Shown: positions 9,390 to 19,703, counted from the stretch's first letter. The stretch is DNA of 64,000 nt from Micromonospora olivasterospora (GCF_007830265.1 NZ_VLKE01000001.1:6386001-6450000); one strand, 5' to 3'. The notes: generated from the sequence alone by a model not told the origin. A program made the numbers and translations.

Positions 9390-10279
9390 TTCGACGCCTC
9401 CCCGACTCGAGATTTCATGAACTTCCGCTGCGGTCCTGCGGACAGGGAGTACTTCTTCTCGAGGAAGTGCTGACCCAGGGTCGCCAGCATGACGATCGTC
9501 AGGTACCAGAAGCTGACCACCATGAGGAGCGGGATCACTTTGAAGTTGGAGCCGTAGATCTGCTGGGCCCGGGTGAGGAGGTCGCCTCCACCGATGACCG
9601 CGACGAGCGAGCTCGCCTTGAGGAGGCTGATGAACTGGTTGCCCGTCGGAGGGATGATGACCCTGATCGCCTGTGGGATGACGATGGTCCGCATGGTGAG
9701 GCCACGCTTCATTCCCAGGACCTGGGCCGCCTCACGCTGGCCGGGAGGCACCGACATGAAGCCGGCACGGATGATCTCGACCATGAAGGCGCCCTCGTGC
9801 AAGGAAAGGCCGATGATGGCGGCCGTGAAACCGGTGATGAGGGTGTTCGTGTCCCAACTGGCCGCACCGAACCCGACTCGCGGGATGAAGAGTGCCGCGT
9901 TGAAGCAGATCAGCAGGAGAACAAGGAGCGGCAGCCCTCGGAACAACCCGACATACGCCTTGACGAAGGTGCGGAAGACCGGGTTCCGGGACTCACCGAG
10001 AAGGGCGAGCAGGCAACCGATCAGCACCGCGATGAGCTGGGCGAGCAATGAGAGCTTGATCGTCATCCACAAGCCCTCCATGATGGGATCGGCGAAGAGG
10101 TAGTCACCTACGACATCCCATTCCAGGTGCTCATTGGTCACGAACCCGTAGACGAGAAAACCCAGGATCACAGCCGCGACAAGCCCACTGATCCAGTAGC
10201 TCGGGTGTTTGCGTGGCCGGGGTTTCGCGAAAGGATCTCGCACTTCGACATCAGCTGCCGGGTGTGTCACGTGTGTCAC
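9386..10279 (-). CDS. Polar amino acid ABC transporter, permease
   Basis: A 297-residue inner-membrane permease of the HisM/GlnP type. An N-terminal segment with one helix ([19 protein letters not shown]) is followed by the conserved five-helix core, including [13 protein letters not shown] and the EAA-like loop [11 protein letters not shown] that contacts the ATPase. Only one permease is present, so a homodimer is expected. The first residues (about 1-35) are a soluble, charged tail. It sits between the ATPase and a strong hairpin that separates it from the binding-protein gene. Confidence 0.92.
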   Translation of the reverse strand: MTHVTHPAADVEVRDPFAKPRPRKHPSYWISGLVAAVILGFLVYGFVTNEHLEWDVVGDYLFADPIMEGLWMTIKLSLLAQLIAVLIGCLLALLGESRNPVFRTFVKAYVGLFRGLPLLVLLLICFNAALFIPRVGFGAASWDTNTLITGFTAAIIGLSLHEGAFMVEIIRAGFMSVPPGQREAAQVLGMKRGLTMRTIVIPQAIRVIIPPTGNQFISLLKASSLVAVIGGGDLLTRAQQIYGSNFKVIPLLMVVSFWYLTIVMLATLGQHFLEKKYSLSAGPQRKFMKSRVGEASK

Positions 10280-10414
10280 GGTTCACCTTCTTTTGTTTCT
10301 CGTTAGCGATGATCCGAGAGGCGTGGTTGGTGTCCGAGGTCGACGCTTCTCGTGTGCTCGCGACAGACGGCCGGCCTGAACGGTCGGGTTCGCACTCCAG
10401 TCATCTGACCGCCG

Positions 10415-10450
10415 GTCTGACGCGGCGCGGGTGTCCGCGCCGCGTCAGAC
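10415..10450 (-). terminator. Strong hairpin downstream of the binding-protein gene
   Basis: A perfect 16-bp stem (GTCTGACGCGGCGCGG and its complement) closes a 4-base loop GTGT, and one more G-C pair extends it at the base. It lies between the binding-protein gene and the permease gene on the same strand. It likely acts as a partial terminator or mRNA stabiliser that keeps binding protein in excess over the membrane parts. Confidence 0.8.
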
Positions 10451-10529
10451 CCGGGTCCCGCGAGTTCACGACAACAACGCATTAGGAGGTCGTCGATACG
10501 CTCGGGGCGACGCCCACATCGCCGCTAGG

Positions 10530-11465
10530 TCAGGAGCCGCACGCCCCGCAGACCTTCGGCAGCTCGAGGGGACGCTCGGTCGCCAGGTTGATGCCGGGCT
10601 TGTCCAACGCGATGTCGTTGAGTTCCCACTTCGACATGATCTTGCCGTAGGTGCCGTCCTCGATGATCGCCTCGAGCGCACCGAGCAGGGCCTTGGCGGT
10701 CCCGTCGGCCTGAAGGCCTACCACGATGCCGACGTAGGTGCGCGACAGCAGCGGGCTCGGGATGATCTCGAAGTGGCCGCCGCTGGCCTTCGCCTGCCAC
10801 ACTCCAGTCGCCGTGTTGGTGAAGGCGAAATCGATCCGACCGGACTGCAGTGCGGTGTTCTGGTCGCCGGCGGTCGGGAAGTTGGTGATCTGCAGCGCGG
10901 CCTTGCCCTCCGACTCGCAGTTCTTCGAGAACAGCTTGGCGTCTTCGACGAACTCGGTTCCGGTCTGAACGCCCGCCTTCAGCCCACACGTGGTCAGGGG
11001 GTTCTTCGTGATGCCGTGCTTGTTCTCCGACGTCGTGACGACGCTCTTGGTGGCGTAGGCATAGTCGACGAACTTCACCGTCTTCTGACGCTCCAGGTTG
11101 TCGGTGATGCACTCCATCGCGGCATCGAACCGACCGCTCTGCACCCCGGGCAGCAGGCCGTCGAAGGCGATCGCCTGCTGGCGGATGTCGACGCCAAGTC
11201 GCGGCGCCATCGCCATCAGGATGTCGTGGTTGAAACCATCGATCTGCCCTGACTGGTTGGTGAAGTCGCACGGCGGGTACTGCGGGTCGGTCCCCACGGT
11301 GAGGACACCGGCGTCCCGCACCTTCTGCGGCAGCAGTTCATTCAGCTTCGGGACAAGCTGAGCGTTGTCCTTCGGCGTGTCGGCCTCCGCCCCGCAGCCG
11401 CTCAGGAGGAGCGCGGTGGCGGCAAGCAGGGAGAGGGTAGCGGTCACTACACGGCTTTTCGGCAT
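10530..11465 (-). CDS. Amino acid ABC transporter substrate-binding lipoprotein
   Basis: A 311-residue family 3 extracellular solute-binding protein. The signal peptide ends in the lipobox LLSGC (Cys about 24), so the mature protein is lipid-anchored outside the membrane. The start of the mature fold has VLTVGTDPQYPPCDF and GFNHDILMAMA, and later RFDAAMECITDN, typical of polar amino acid receptors. The ATG at 11465 has AGGAG seven bases upstream. It is the first gene of the transport operon. An unusual cysteine pattern (PPCDF, ECITDN, TTCGL, NCESE, VCGACGS) is seen. Confidence 0.9.
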   Translation of the reverse strand: MPKSRVVTATLSLLAATALLLSGCGAEADTPKDNAQLVPKLNELLPQKVRDAGVLTVGTDPQYPPCDFTNQSGQIDGFNHDILMAMAPRLGVDIRQQAIAFDGLLPGVQSGRFDAAMECITDNLERQKTVKFVDYAYATKSVVTTSENKHGITKNPLTTCGLKAGVQTGTEFVEDAKLFSKNCESEGKAALQITNFPTAGDQNTALQSGRIDFAFTNTATGVWQAKASGGHFEIIPSPLLSRTYVGIVVGLQADGTAKALLGALEAIIEDGTYGKIMSKWELNDIALDKPGINLATERPLELPKVCGACGS

Positions 11466-11498
11466 CGATGGCTCCTGGTGGGCTACTCGAGGCTGGCG

Positions 11499-11514
11499 TG
11501 AAAGAATTCATTCA
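11499..11514. promoter_or_regulatory. Candidate operator upstream of the binding-protein gene
   Basis: TGAAAGAATTCATTCA is palindromic at 14 of 16 positions and lies 34 bases upstream of the binding-protein start. A weaker relative with GAAA and TTCAT halves occurs upstream of the ammonia-lyase gene (about 13646-13660). The RpiR-type regulator at 14791-15648 is the obvious candidate binder; this link is inference. Confidence 0.4.
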
Positions 11515-11906
11515 GCGCTGGCGGAACGGTATCCCCTTCCATGCAGCACGGCAACCCCCTCACGCATGCGATCTGAAGATGTTTCGCAGACGCAACACAG
11601 CCGCCTTCGGGCCGCCCCCTGGAGAGCGTTGAGTGACCGACCGCGCGCGACAGGTGACGGTTAAATATGTCGATGCAAGGCGCTCGGCAATAGCTCTTCC
11701 CGGCCATCCTCACGGGGCGCCACTGCGCATATCCGCGGCAGATGCCGCGCAAGCTCCCGCCGCCAAATACGGCATCGCCGGTTCACGGAGTGGCGGAGGG
11801 ACGGAACCTGGGACGCGATCCGCGACGAGTCTTGCCGGCGGGTACGGGTGGCGGCATCGCCCGAGCGCGACCAGAGCCCGCCAACATCGCTCAGAAAAGA
11901 CGCGAA

Positions 11907-11935
11907 GGGGTGGGCGCGCCATGCGTGCCCACCCC
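11907..11935 (-). terminator. Hairpin terminator after the ammonia-lyase gene
   Basis: GGGGTGGGC at 11907-11915 pairs with GCCCACCCC at 11927-11935 across an 11-base loop. It lies 45 bases past the stop codon of the ammonia-lyase on the reverse strand. Confidence 0.65.
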
Positions 11936-11979
11936 CGTGGCGCAGCCCGCCCCATGCGGCAAGAGCGAAAAGCTGCCGG

Positions 11980-13509
11980 TCAGGCGTCAGCTTCCAGTGG
12001 ACCACCGACGATGTCGATGAACACCCCGTCGAGGACCTCCGCGGCAACGGCCTCCATCTCCCCCGCCATAATTCGGTCGTCCTCGAGGAATTCGGCCTTG
12101 GAGCGCACAAGGTCGTAGGTGGGGCGATTCGCCGGCGCCGCAGCCCCGCCGTTTCGCAGGTCCAGGCCCTGGGCAGCACACAGCAGCTCAATCGCGATGA
12201 TGTACGCCGCGTTGCGCACCATGGGCCCAAGGCGCACGGACGCGTGCGTCGCCATGCTGACGTGATCCTCCTGGCCGGCGGAGGTCGGAATGCTGTCGAC
12301 GCTGTTCGGAGTCGCCTTGGCCCGATTCTCCGCGACGAGCGCGGCACTGGTCACCTGAGCCATGATGAACCCCGAGTTCAGGCCCGCATTGCCAACCAGG
12401 AACGGCGCCAACCCGCTCATGGAGGCGTCCATGAGCATTGCCTGGCGGCGCTCGGAGATCGACCCGATCTCGCAGATCGCCATGGCGATGATGTCCGCCG
12501 CGTAAGCGATGGGCTGGCCGTGGAAGTTCCCGCCCGACAGGACGACGTCATCGTCGGGGAACATCAGGGGGTTGTCGGAGACCGCGTTGACCTCCTGCTG
12601 GATCGTGCGCGCGGCGAACGTCAGGAGATCCAGCGCCGCCCCCATCACCTGTGGCTGGCAGCGCAGGCAGTAGGGATCCTGGAGCCGACGTCCCTCGAAC
12701 TCCACGTCGAGGACCGAACTGTCGGCGACCAGGCGGCGCAGGAGGCCTGCGACCCGGATCTGGCCAGCGTGCCCGCGGATCTGCTGGATGCGGTCGTCGA
12801 GAACGACCTGCCGGCCCGCCGTCGCCTCCAGCGTCAGCGCACCTGCGGCCAGGCCTGCGTTGAAGACGGCCTCGGCGCCGAACAGTCCCCGCAGGGCGAT
12901 GGCGGTGGATGCCTGAACGCCGTTCAGGAGTGCCACCGCCTCCTTGGGGCCCAGTTCGACGGGAGTCAGCCCGGCCTTCGCGAGGCCCTCTACGGCGTTG
13001 TAGGTGACGCCGTCGATCCGGACGCGACCCTCTCCCATCAGGGCGCCGGCGAGGTGCGCCAGCGGCGCCAGGTCTCCCGAGGCTCCGACGGAGCCCTGCG
13101 TCGGGATGACAGGCAGCACGTCCGCGTTGATCATATCCACGATCATCTCCGCGGTCTCGACGCGGATGCCGGAGTGCCCGCGCGCAAGACCGATGAGCTT
13201 GATGACCATGATGGCGCGGACCGTCTCGTCGGGAAGCGGGTCGCCCACCCCGACCATGTGCGACAGCACCGACCGGCGTTGCAGCTCCAGGAGGTCCGAG
13301 GGTGAGATCCGTCGGTCCGCCAGCTTCCCGAAGCCGGTGTTCACCCCGTAGACCACATCTCCGCGGCTGATCGCGTCCAGGATCACCTGGTGCGCGCGTC
13401 GCAGGTTCTCCACCGCCTGAGGAGCGAGCGCCACCCGGACAGGGCCCCGGAATACGGGACGAAGCGTATCGAGGCTCAAATGCTCGCCGGTGATCGTGAT
13501 GGTGCTCAC
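11980..13509 (-). CDS. hutH: Histidine ammonia-lyase (aromatic amino acid lyase family)
   Basis: A 509-residue lyase that deaminates L-histidine to trans-urocanate and ammonia. Residues 143-145 are Ala-Ser-Gly inside GSVGASGDLAPLAH, the triad that cyclises into the MIO electrophile. Other family blocks are YGVNTGFG, RCQPQVMG, DNPL, SGGNFHGQP, and SVDSIPTSAGQEDHVSM. GTG at 13509 is preferred because AGGAGG sits nine bases upstream; an ATG three codons earlier abuts the ribosome site. Length equals typical HutH. It stands alone, divergent from the MDR reductase. Tyrosine or phenylalanine specificity cannot be excluded, but the QEDHVSM and hut context favour histidine. Confidence 0.88.
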   Translation of the reverse strand: MSTITITGEHLSLDTLRPVFRGPVRVALAPQAVENLRRAHQVILDAISRGDVVYGVNTGFGKLADRRISPSDLLELQRRSVLSHMVGVGDPLPDETVRAIMVIKLIGLARGHSGIRVETAEMIVDMINADVLPVIPTQGSVGASGDLAPLAHLAGALMGEGRVRIDGVTYNAVEGLAKAGLTPVELGPKEAVALLNGVQASTAIALRGLFGAEAVFNAGLAAGALTLEATAGRQVVLDDRIQQIRGHAGQIRVAGLLRRLVADSSVLDVEFEGRRLQDPYCLRCQPQVMGAALDLLTFAARTIQQEVNAVSDNPLMFPDDDVVLSGGNFHGQPIAYAADIIAMAICEIGSISERRQAMLMDASMSGLAPFLVGNAGLNSGFIMAQVTSAALVAENRAKATPNSVDSIPTSAGQEDHVSMATHASVRLGPMVRNAAYIIAIELLCAAQGLDLRNGGAAAPANRPTYDLVRSKAEFLEDDRIMAGEMEAVAAEVLDGVFIDIVGGPLEADA

Positions 13510-13707
13510 GATGATCATCCTCCTGTTAGCTGATCTCTTGAGGCTCACATTCGACGGTCGACCCAGCGACGGAGAGCGACGGCAGCGACAGGTCGCCCGG
13601 CGACTGGCGCCCTCGACGTCGAGCGAGGACCTTGCCCTGATTGCAGAAAAGCATTCATCTGCCTCGGGCACCGTATCTCACACTATGCAGTGCGGGCAAC
13701 CTCCGTT

Positions 13708-14766
13708 ATGTTGCCTCCTGTGACCCACTCCCGTGCCGTCGTCCTCGCCTCCCGGCCCGTCGGCGAGCCCGCCCGCTCGAACCTTCGTCTCGAGACGCGC
13801 GAGCTCCCGGCCGTCGCCGACGGCCAAGTCCTGCTGCGGACGATCTACCTCTCGCTGGACCCGTACATGCGCGGCCGGATGAACGCAACGCGTTCCTACG
13901 CCAAGCCGGTGGAGGTTGGCGAGGTGATGGAAGGCGGCACCGTCTGCGAGGTCCTCGAGTCGGCGTCGCCTGCCTTCAGCCCCGGCGACATCGTCCTCGC
14001 GCACTCCGGCTGGCAGACCCACGCCGTGCAGGACAGCCAGTCCCTGCGCAGGGTCGACCCGGCCAAGGCACCTATCTCAACCGCCCTCGGCGTGCTCGGC
14101 ATGCCAGGTTTCGCGGCGTACGTCGGACTCACCGAGATCGGGCGCGTCCGCCCGGGCGAGACGCTCGTGGTGGCGGCCGCGACAGGGGCCGTGGGGTCCG
14201 TCGTCGGCCAGATCGCCAAGATCCAGGGCGCCCACACCGTCGGCATCGCGGGCGGCGCCCGCAAGGTGGCATTCCTGCGCGAACTGGGATTCGACGTCGC
14301 CCTCGACCATCGATCACCCACCTTCGAGTACGAGCTGAGCGAGGCCGTTCCGGACGGAATCGACATCTACTTCGAGAACGTCGGCGGCGCCGTGTGGGAC
14401 GCCGTCTTCGATCACCTCAACGATTTCGCACGGGTGCCCGTCTGCGGCCTGATCTCTCAGTACAACGAGACGTCGGCCCCGGCTGGGCCCGACCGGCTCC
14501 CGCAGCTAATGAGCGCGATCAACATCAAGCGACTCGTCGTCCGCGGTTTCACGCAGCGAGACTTCATCTCGACCCACTACTCCGAGTTCCAGCGCGACAT
14601 GTCGGCCTGGCTTTCCGCCGGCCGGATCAAGTACCGAGAGGATTTCGTCGACGGGCTCGAGAACGCCCCTGACGCGTTTTTCGGCCTCCTGAAGGGGAAG
14701 AATTTCGGGAAGCTCATCGTCAAGGTCGCCGACGACCCCACGCGCCCCGCACCGCCCGTGCCGTGA
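13708..14766 (+). CDS. MDR-family NADP-dependent oxidoreductase (zinc-free, CurA/2-alkenal reductase type)
   Basis: About 352 residues. The N-terminal part has LASRPVGEP and YLSLDPYMRGRMN, which define the zinc-independent branch with curcumin reductase, leukotriene B4 12-hydroxydehydrogenase and plant alkenal reductases. The cofactor domain carries AATGAVGSVVGQIAK. Such enzymes reduce the C=C bond of alpha,beta-unsaturated carbonyls with NADPH. Urocanate, the product of the neighbouring lyase, is an alpha,beta-unsaturated acid, so a role on it or a derivative is an attractive but unproved idea. Starts at 13690, 13708 and 13720 are all possible; none has a clear ribosome site. Confidence 0.82.
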   Translation: MLPPVTHSRAVVLASRPVGEPARSNLRLETRELPAVADGQVLLRTIYLSLDPYMRGRMNATRSYAKPVEVGEVMEGGTVCEVLESASPAFSPGDIVLAHSGWQTHAVQDSQSLRRVDPAKAPISTALGVLGMPGFAAYVGLTEIGRVRPGETLVVAAATGAVGSVVGQIAKIQGAHTVGIAGGARKVAFLRELGFDVALDHRSPTFEYELSEAVPDGIDIYFENVGGAVWDAVFDHLNDFARVPVCGLISQYNETSAPAGPDRLPQLMSAINIKRLVVRGFTQRDFISTHYSEFQRDMSAWLSAGRIKYREDFVDGLENAPDAFFGLLKGKNFGKLIVKVADDPTRPAPPVP

Positions 14767-14790
14767 TGCGCTGGCCGCCGACGGCCTCGA

Positions 14791-15648
14791 TCAGTCCTCG
14801 AAGACCGCGAGGTCGGTGGCGTGTCGCTCGAAGCGCTCGAGCCCGTCCTGCGAGGCCCCGGGGTTGGAGTCGGCCATGGCGTGCAGGAGCGCGGACGAGG
14901 CGATGTTCATCGCTGCGGACGTGTCGAAGAGCAACCCACTCCCGAGCCTGACGGTGATGAGCTCATCGGTCTCGTGCCCGACGGTCGCAAACGACTCGTC
15001 ACTGAGAACCGCGGCCCTGAGTCCGATCTGCCTCGCATAACGCACCAGGTCACAGGCTTCCCTCGGGTAGCGCGGGAGGATGAACGCCAGGCACCAGGTG
15101 GCCCCCTCCGCCGCCGCGCGAGCAAGGCTCTCCTTGGCCTCTGTGTCGCCGCGGTCGATCACAGAGATGTTCGGGTGCACCTTGGCGCCGAGGTAGGCAA
15201 AGTGCTGGGCGAACGAACGCGAGATCCGCAGCCCGATGACCGGCAGCCGCTGCGAGGACATGAGGGCGGACCCGACCCGAGAAATCTGCTCTTCGAGGGT
15301 GACCGACTGGCCGAGCCACTGTAGATTGGCCACCTCGGCCCCGATCGCCTCGGCCAAGGGACTCGCGCTCTCGACTGAGGGCGGGAGTGTCGACATCTCA
15401 GAGCGGGCCCACTTCTGGAGCGCTCGCTTGAAGTCCGAGAACCTGGCGTAACCGAGCGCGGCCGCGAACCGTGACACCGAAGGTTGGCTGACGCCGACCT
15501 GCCGAGCAATGCTCTCGCTGGTCAGGAAGGCCGCAGCATCACGGTGATCGATCACATAACGCGCGATTCGTCGTTGCGCAGGCGATAGCCGGGCGTTGGT
15601 CAAGCGCTCATAGACGTCGGCCGGCGCCGTGGCCGCAGTGGCGGTCAT
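14791..15648 (-). CDS. RpiR/MurR family transcriptional regulator
   Basis: A regulator of about 285 residues with an N-terminal HTH_6 domain (SPAQRRIARYVIDH, then SESIARQVGVSQPSVSRFAAALGY) and a C-terminal SIS domain for binding a small phosphorylated or acidic ligand. In many bacteria RpiR proteins control hut or sugar genes. ATG at 15648 is chosen since AGGAG lies nine bases upstream; an in-frame ATG at 15657 directly abuts that site. It converges with the MDR gene and ends the catabolic block, so it is the likely local regulator of the transporter and lyase genes. Confidence 0.85.
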   Translation of the reverse strand: MTATAATAPADVYERLTNARLSPAQRRIARYVIDHRDAAAFLTSESIARQVGVSQPSVSRFAAALGYARFSDFKRALQKWARSEMSTLPPSVESASPLAEAIGAEVANLQWLGQSVTLEEQISRVGSALMSSQRLPVIGLRISRSFAQHFAYLGAKVHPNISVIDRGDTEAKESLARAAAEGATWCLAFILPRYPREACDLVRYARQIGLRAAVLSDESFATVGHETDELITVRLGSGLLFDTSAAMNIASSALLHAMADSNPGASQDGLERFERHATDLAVFED

Positions 15649-15957
15649 GTCAAGCATCTCCTAGCGCGGATCAAACACGAGCGGGCGGGTGTGACGCCTC
15701 GGCAGTAGGGCCGGCCTCCCGGAGCAAGCGACACGGGTGATGTTCAGGTGCTCGAAGTCCTGGACTGAGCGCGACGTCGAAGGAACCAGGGCACAAAGAG
15801 TCATGCTCATCTCTCACCCCTTCCTCCTGGAACGCGAGACTCAGGCGACAGTCGACCCGCCGCGCCAGCTGAATAGCTCTATGCATACTACTAGCCTCGA
15901 TAATTCGCGCCTGACGTCGGCTCGTTCCGCCCGGCGGACCTGAGCGCTGATGGTCGA
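15649..15957. other. Gene-free stretch
   Basis: No frame here looks coding. It contains an AT-rich patch around 15880-15905 with CTATGCATACTACTAG, which partly resembles the AT-rich palindrome at 1211. Otherwise I see nothing in it. Confidence 0.4.
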
Positions 15958-16520
15958 TGTCGGGAGGCTCCGGGCATGGTGACAGGGCCGTCTGTCGCAG
16001 CGGCGGACGTGGTCTCCCGGGTCCTCCGGGTTGTTGGGGCAGCGCCTGGGCTGGTCGGCCCGGGGGGCGGGTCGCCGTGATCCGGTGCAACGCGGTGGTG
16101 GATCTGCTCGGCCCAGGGCCAGCTGGAGGCGATGCGTAGCCAGCGGCGACGTTGGCCGCGCACGAGGCGGGCGACGGTGTGCGGGATCCGGATCGCGCAG
16201 CCGCTTCGGTTCAGCTTCGGCCAGGCGGCCGTCGAGGCCGATGAGTTGCAGCCACGCGACCAGGTCGCGGCGGTGCAGCAGGCCTGGTTGATATCGAACC
16301 TGCGCGAAGGTGGCCGGCGCAGGCCGGTGCCCTTGGCGCGGCGGATCCCGTCCTCGACGCGGGCGTGGGCCCGGGAGCGGGCCGCCAGGAGTACTCCACG
16401 GCGCGGCGGACCGGGTGACGTCCGGTCGGCCAGTCGCGAACGGCGTGGGTGGCCCCGGCGTTGCCCTGCCACGGCGTGGCGGGGTGAGTCTGAATCTGGT
16501 CACCGACACGGCATCGGCAA
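15958..16520 (-). pseudogene. Eroded IS1380-family transposase, C-terminal part
   Basis: On the reverse strand, pieces in alternating frames match the end of IS1380-type transposases in order: HPATPWQ, then RAHARVEDGIRRAKGTGL, then DLVAWLQLIGLDG with AEPKRLR in a second frame, then RLVRGQRRRWLRIASSWPWA back in the first frame. At least two frame changes are needed and the N-terminal two thirds are missing. No terminal repeats were found. It is an inactive relic between the hut-like block and the glyoxylate shunt. Confidence 0.65.
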
Positions 16521-16622
16521 GATGCCACCACGGGGCCCGTGAAGCAACGCCTACGCCGAACGTTTCGTAGCGCGTCCGGTTCACCTCGGACCCTGAAGGG
16601 ACTCCAGCGACGACGCACAGGC

Positions 16623-16660
16623 GGGAGCTGGGAAGGTCCCAGGGGTCCTTCCCAGCTCCC
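16623..16660 (-). terminator. Hairpin terminator after malate synthase
   Basis: GGGAGCTGGGAAGG at 16623-16636 pairs perfectly with 16647-16660 across a 10-base loop, 20 bases beyond the aceB stop codon. Confidence 0.75.
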
Positions 16661-16679
16661 GGCACGCCGCCATCCGCAG

Positions 16680-18290
16680 TCAGACAACCGGCACGTCGGA
16701 CTCCCGGTTGGGACCGAGGTGCCGGGCGTACGCGCCGCCGGTGAAGAACGCCGGCAGGTCCTCACCGAATGCGGTGTCCTCGACGATCTGCGCGGCCCGC
16801 TCGGCACGGTCCCGGTCGGGACCTTCGCGTCCAGCGGTCAGGGCGGCAAGTTCCTCCGCGAGGATCGACCGGACCAGTTCCTCGGTGACGCAACCGCCGC
16901 CGGCCAGCGGAGTGCCGTGGTACAGCCACTGCCAGACCTGGCAGCGGGCGATCTCGGCGGTCGCCGCGTCCTCCATCATGTTCCACAGTGCCACCGCGCC
17001 CACGCCGCCGAGCCAGGCGTCGATGTAGTGCAGCGCGACCGCGATGTTGAACCGGAGTCCCTCCGCGGTGACCTGGCCCGGGGTCTTGTCCACGGCCAGC
17101 AGGTCGGCGGCGGTGACGCTGACATCGTCGCGAAGTCGATCGAGCTGATTCGGGCGGTCGCCCAGCACCGCGTCGAACTCCTCCCGGCAGGTCTCGACCA
17201 GGCCCGGGTGGGCAACCCACGAGCCGTCGAACCCGTCGCCGGCCTCCCGCCGCTTGTCCGCCCGCACCCGGTTGAGGGCGACCTGGTTGACCTCCGGGTC
17301 CCGGCTGGGGATGAAGGCGGCCATCCCGCCGATGGCGTGCGCCCCACGCCGGTGACAGGTACGCACGAGCAGTTCGGTGTAGGCGCGCATGAACGGCACC
17401 GTCATGGTGACGTCGGATCTGTCGGGCAGGACGAAGTCCGGCCACTGCCCGAAGTTCTTGATCACGCTGAAGATGTAGTCCCACCGCCCGGCGTTCAGTC
17501 CCGCCGAGTGCTCGCGCAGCTCGTACAGGATCTCCTCCATCTCGAAGGCGGCGGTGATCGTCTCGATCAGCGTGGTGGCCCGGATGGTGCCGTGCGGCAG
17601 GCCGAGATACCGCTGCGCGAAGACGAAGATGTCATTCCACAGCCGCGCCTCCCGGTGGCTCTCCAGCTTCGGCAGGTAGAAGTACGGTCCGGCGCCGGCA
17701 TCGAGCTGCCTGTGCGCGCAGTGGAACAGGTAGAGCCCGAAGTCGACGAGGCTGGCCGAGATCGGCCGCCCGTCCACCGCGATTCCCTTCTCCACGAGGT
17801 GCCAGCCACGCGGCCGGACCACGATGGTGGCCAGCTCGTCGCCGAGGGCGTACCGCCTGCCGCGTGGATCGGTGAAGTCGATCCTCCGGTCGAGGGCGTC
17901 GATCAGGTTGAGCTGGCCGCTGATGACGTTGTGCCAGGTTGGCGCGGTGGCGTCCTCGAAGTCGGCGAGCCACACCTTCGCGCCGGAGTTGAGCGCGTTG
18001 ATGGTCATCTTGCGGTCGGGCGGTCCGGTGATCTCGACCCGCCGGTCGATGAGGCCGGGTGCCGGCGGGGCCACCCGCCAGTTTGGGTCGGCGCGGATGT
18101 CGGCGGTCTCCGGGAGGAAGTCGGGCAGCTGGCCGGTGGCGTACCGGTCGCGGCGGGCCCGCCGGGTGTCGAGCAGGGCCACCCGGCGGGCAGCGAACTC
18201 GCTGTCCAGCCCGACCAGGAAGGCGAGCGCTTCGGCGGTGAGAACCTCGTCGAACCGCTCGGCCATCGGGCCGATGACCTCGTACCTCAT
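16680..18290 (-). CDS. aceB: Malate synthase A
   Basis: A 536-residue enzyme condensing glyoxylate with acetyl-CoA to malate, the second step of the glyoxylate shunt. Conserved blocks include [44 protein letters not shown] and [33 protein letters not shown], cited here by their leading residues. The RPRGWH arginine and the [12 protein letters not shown] region belong to the active site of isoform A. The ATG overlaps the aceA stop by four bases, so both shunt enzymes are made from one message. Confidence 0.95.
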   Translation of the reverse strand: MRYEVIGPMAERFDEVLTAEALAFLVGLDSEFAARRVALLDTRRARRDRYATGQLPDFLPETADIRADPNWRVAPPAPGLIDRRVEITGPPDRKMTINALNSGAKVWLADFEDATAPTWHNVISGQLNLIDALDRRIDFTDPRGRRYALGDELATIVVRPRGWHLVEKGIAVDGRPISASLVDFGLYLFHCAHRQLDAGAGPYFYLPKLESHREARLWNDIFVFAQRYLGLPHGTIRATTLIETITAAFEMEEILYELREHSAGLNAGRWDYIFSVIKNFGQWPDFVLPDRSDVTMTVPFMRAYTELLVRTCHRRGAHAIGGMAAFIPSRDPEVNQVALNRVRADKRREAGDGFDGSWVAHPGLVETCREEFDAVLGDRPNQLDRLRDDVSVTAADLLAVDKTPGQVTAEGLRFNIAVALHYIDAWLGGVGAVALWNMMEDAATAEIARCQVWQWLYHGTPLAGGGCVTEELVRSILAEELAALTAGREGPDRDRAERAAQIVEDTAFGEDLPAFFTGGAYARHLGPNRESDVPVV

Positions 18291-19558
18291 GCGAACTGCT
18301 CCTCCTCGGTCGAGCCGCGCAGAGCGGTGGTCTCGGCGACTGGGTTCAACACCGTGCTGATCAGGTCGAAGTAGCCGGTGCCCACCTCGCGCTGGTGCTT
18401 GACGGCGGTGTAGCCGGTCGCCTCGGCGGCGAACTCCCGCTCCTGCAGCGCCACGTAGGCGGACATTCCGTCACTGGCGTAGCCACGGGCCAGGTCGAAC
18501 ATCGAGTAGTTGAGGGCGTGGAAGCCGGCCAGGGTGATGAACTGGAACTTGTAACCCATGTGGCCGAGCTCCCGCTGAAACTTGGCGATGGTCGCGTCGT
18601 CGAGGTGTTTGCGCCAGTTGAACGACGGCGAGCAGTTGTAGGCGAGCAGCTGGTCCGGGTACTGGTCCTTGATCGCCTCGGCGAAGCGGCGGGCCACCTC
18701 CAGGTCCGGCGTGCTGGTCTCCATCCAGAGCAGGTCGGCGTGCGGGGCGTAGGCCAGGCCACGGGCGATGCACGGCTCGACCCCGTTACGCACCCGGTAG
18801 AAGCCCTCGGCGGTCCGCTCGCCGGTGACGAACGGCCGGTCCCGTTCGTCCACGTCGGTGGTGAGCAGCGTGGCAGCCTGCGCGTCGGTGCGGGCGATGA
18901 CCACCGACGGCACGCCGGCGACGTCGGCGGCGAGCCGCGCCGCCTCGAGGGTGCGAATATGCTGGCCGGTGGGGATGAGCACCTTCCCGCCGAGGTGGCC
19001 GCACTTCTTCTCGGCGGCGAGCTGGTCTTCCCAGTGCACCCCCGCCGCGCCCGCCGTGATCATCGCGGTCATCAGCTCGTAGGCGTTGAGCGGGCCGCCG
19101 AAACCGGCCTCCGCGTCGGCGACGATCGGCGCCAGCCAGTCGGTTCCCCCCGTCTCGCCCTCGGCCGTGGTGATCTGGGCGGCGCGCAGCAGGGCGTTGT
19201 TGATCCGGCGCACCACCATGGGCACCGAGTTGGCCGGGTAGAGGCTCTGGTCGGGGTAGGTGTGCCCGGCGAGGTTGGCGTCGGCGGCCACCTGCCATCC
19301 GGAGAGGTAGATCGCCTTGAGGCCGGCCCGGACCATCTGCACGGCCTGGTTGCCCGTGAGCGCGCCCAGGGCGTGGATGTAGTCCTCGCTGTGCAGCAGG
19401 CGCCACAGCCGGTCCGCCCCGTGCCGGGCGAGGGTGTGCTCCTCCTGGATCGCCCCGCGCAGGCGCACCACGTCCTCCGCGCGGTAGCTGCGCCGCACCC
19501 CCCGCCAACGCGGATCGGTCTCCCACTCGGTACGCAACTGCTCAGCTACGTTCTGCAT
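18287..19558 (-). CDS. aceA: Isocitrate lyase
   Basis: A 423-residue enzyme splitting isocitrate to succinate and glyoxylate. The catalytic loop [10 protein letters not shown] is intact, and [21 protein letters not shown] and [15 protein letters not shown] match the substrate and Mg2+ sites. I chose ATG at 19558 because GAGGGG precedes it; the open frame continues another 33 codons upstream without a better start. The gene is divergent from the RamB-type regulator across a spacer with repeated TTGCG motifs, and is coupled to aceB. Together they allow growth on acetate, fatty acids or other C2 sources. Confidence 0.95.
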   Translation of the reverse strand: MQNVAEQLRTEWETDPRWRGVRRSYRAEDVVRLRGAIQEEHTLARHGADRLWRLLHSEDYIHALGALTGNQAVQMVRAGLKAIYLSGWQVAADANLAGHTYPDQSLYPANSVPMVVRRINNALLRAAQITTAEGETGGTDWLAPIVADAEAGFGGPLNAYELMTAMITAGAAGVHWEDQLAAEKKCGHLGGKVLIPTGQHIRTLEAARLAADVAGVPSVVIARTDAQAATLLTTDVDERDRPFVTGERTAEGFYRVRNGVEPCIARGLAYAPHADLLWMETSTPDLEVARRFAEAIKDQYPDQLLAYNCSPSFNWRKHLDDATIAKFQRELGHMGYKFQFITLAGFHALNYSMFDLARGYASDGMSAYVALQEREFAAEATGYTAVKHQREVGTGYFDLISTVLNPVAETTALRGSTEEEQFA

Positions 19559-19703
19559 GATGTTGTCCCCTCGGAAGTCGACGACGCCGGCATTCCGGAC
19601 GCGCCCCCGGTGCGGCGTTGACCCGATGGCCGGTCCCGGCGTGCTGCCAACAGTCACATGGCGCCAACGGCGGGTCGAGGGACGGAACAGGCCAATTTCT
19701 GAG

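Noticed and set aside
16211..16807. Forward or reverse frames as separate genes next to aceB
   Set aside because: They are pieces of an eroded IS1380-like transposase or chance frames over the terminator; none is intact.
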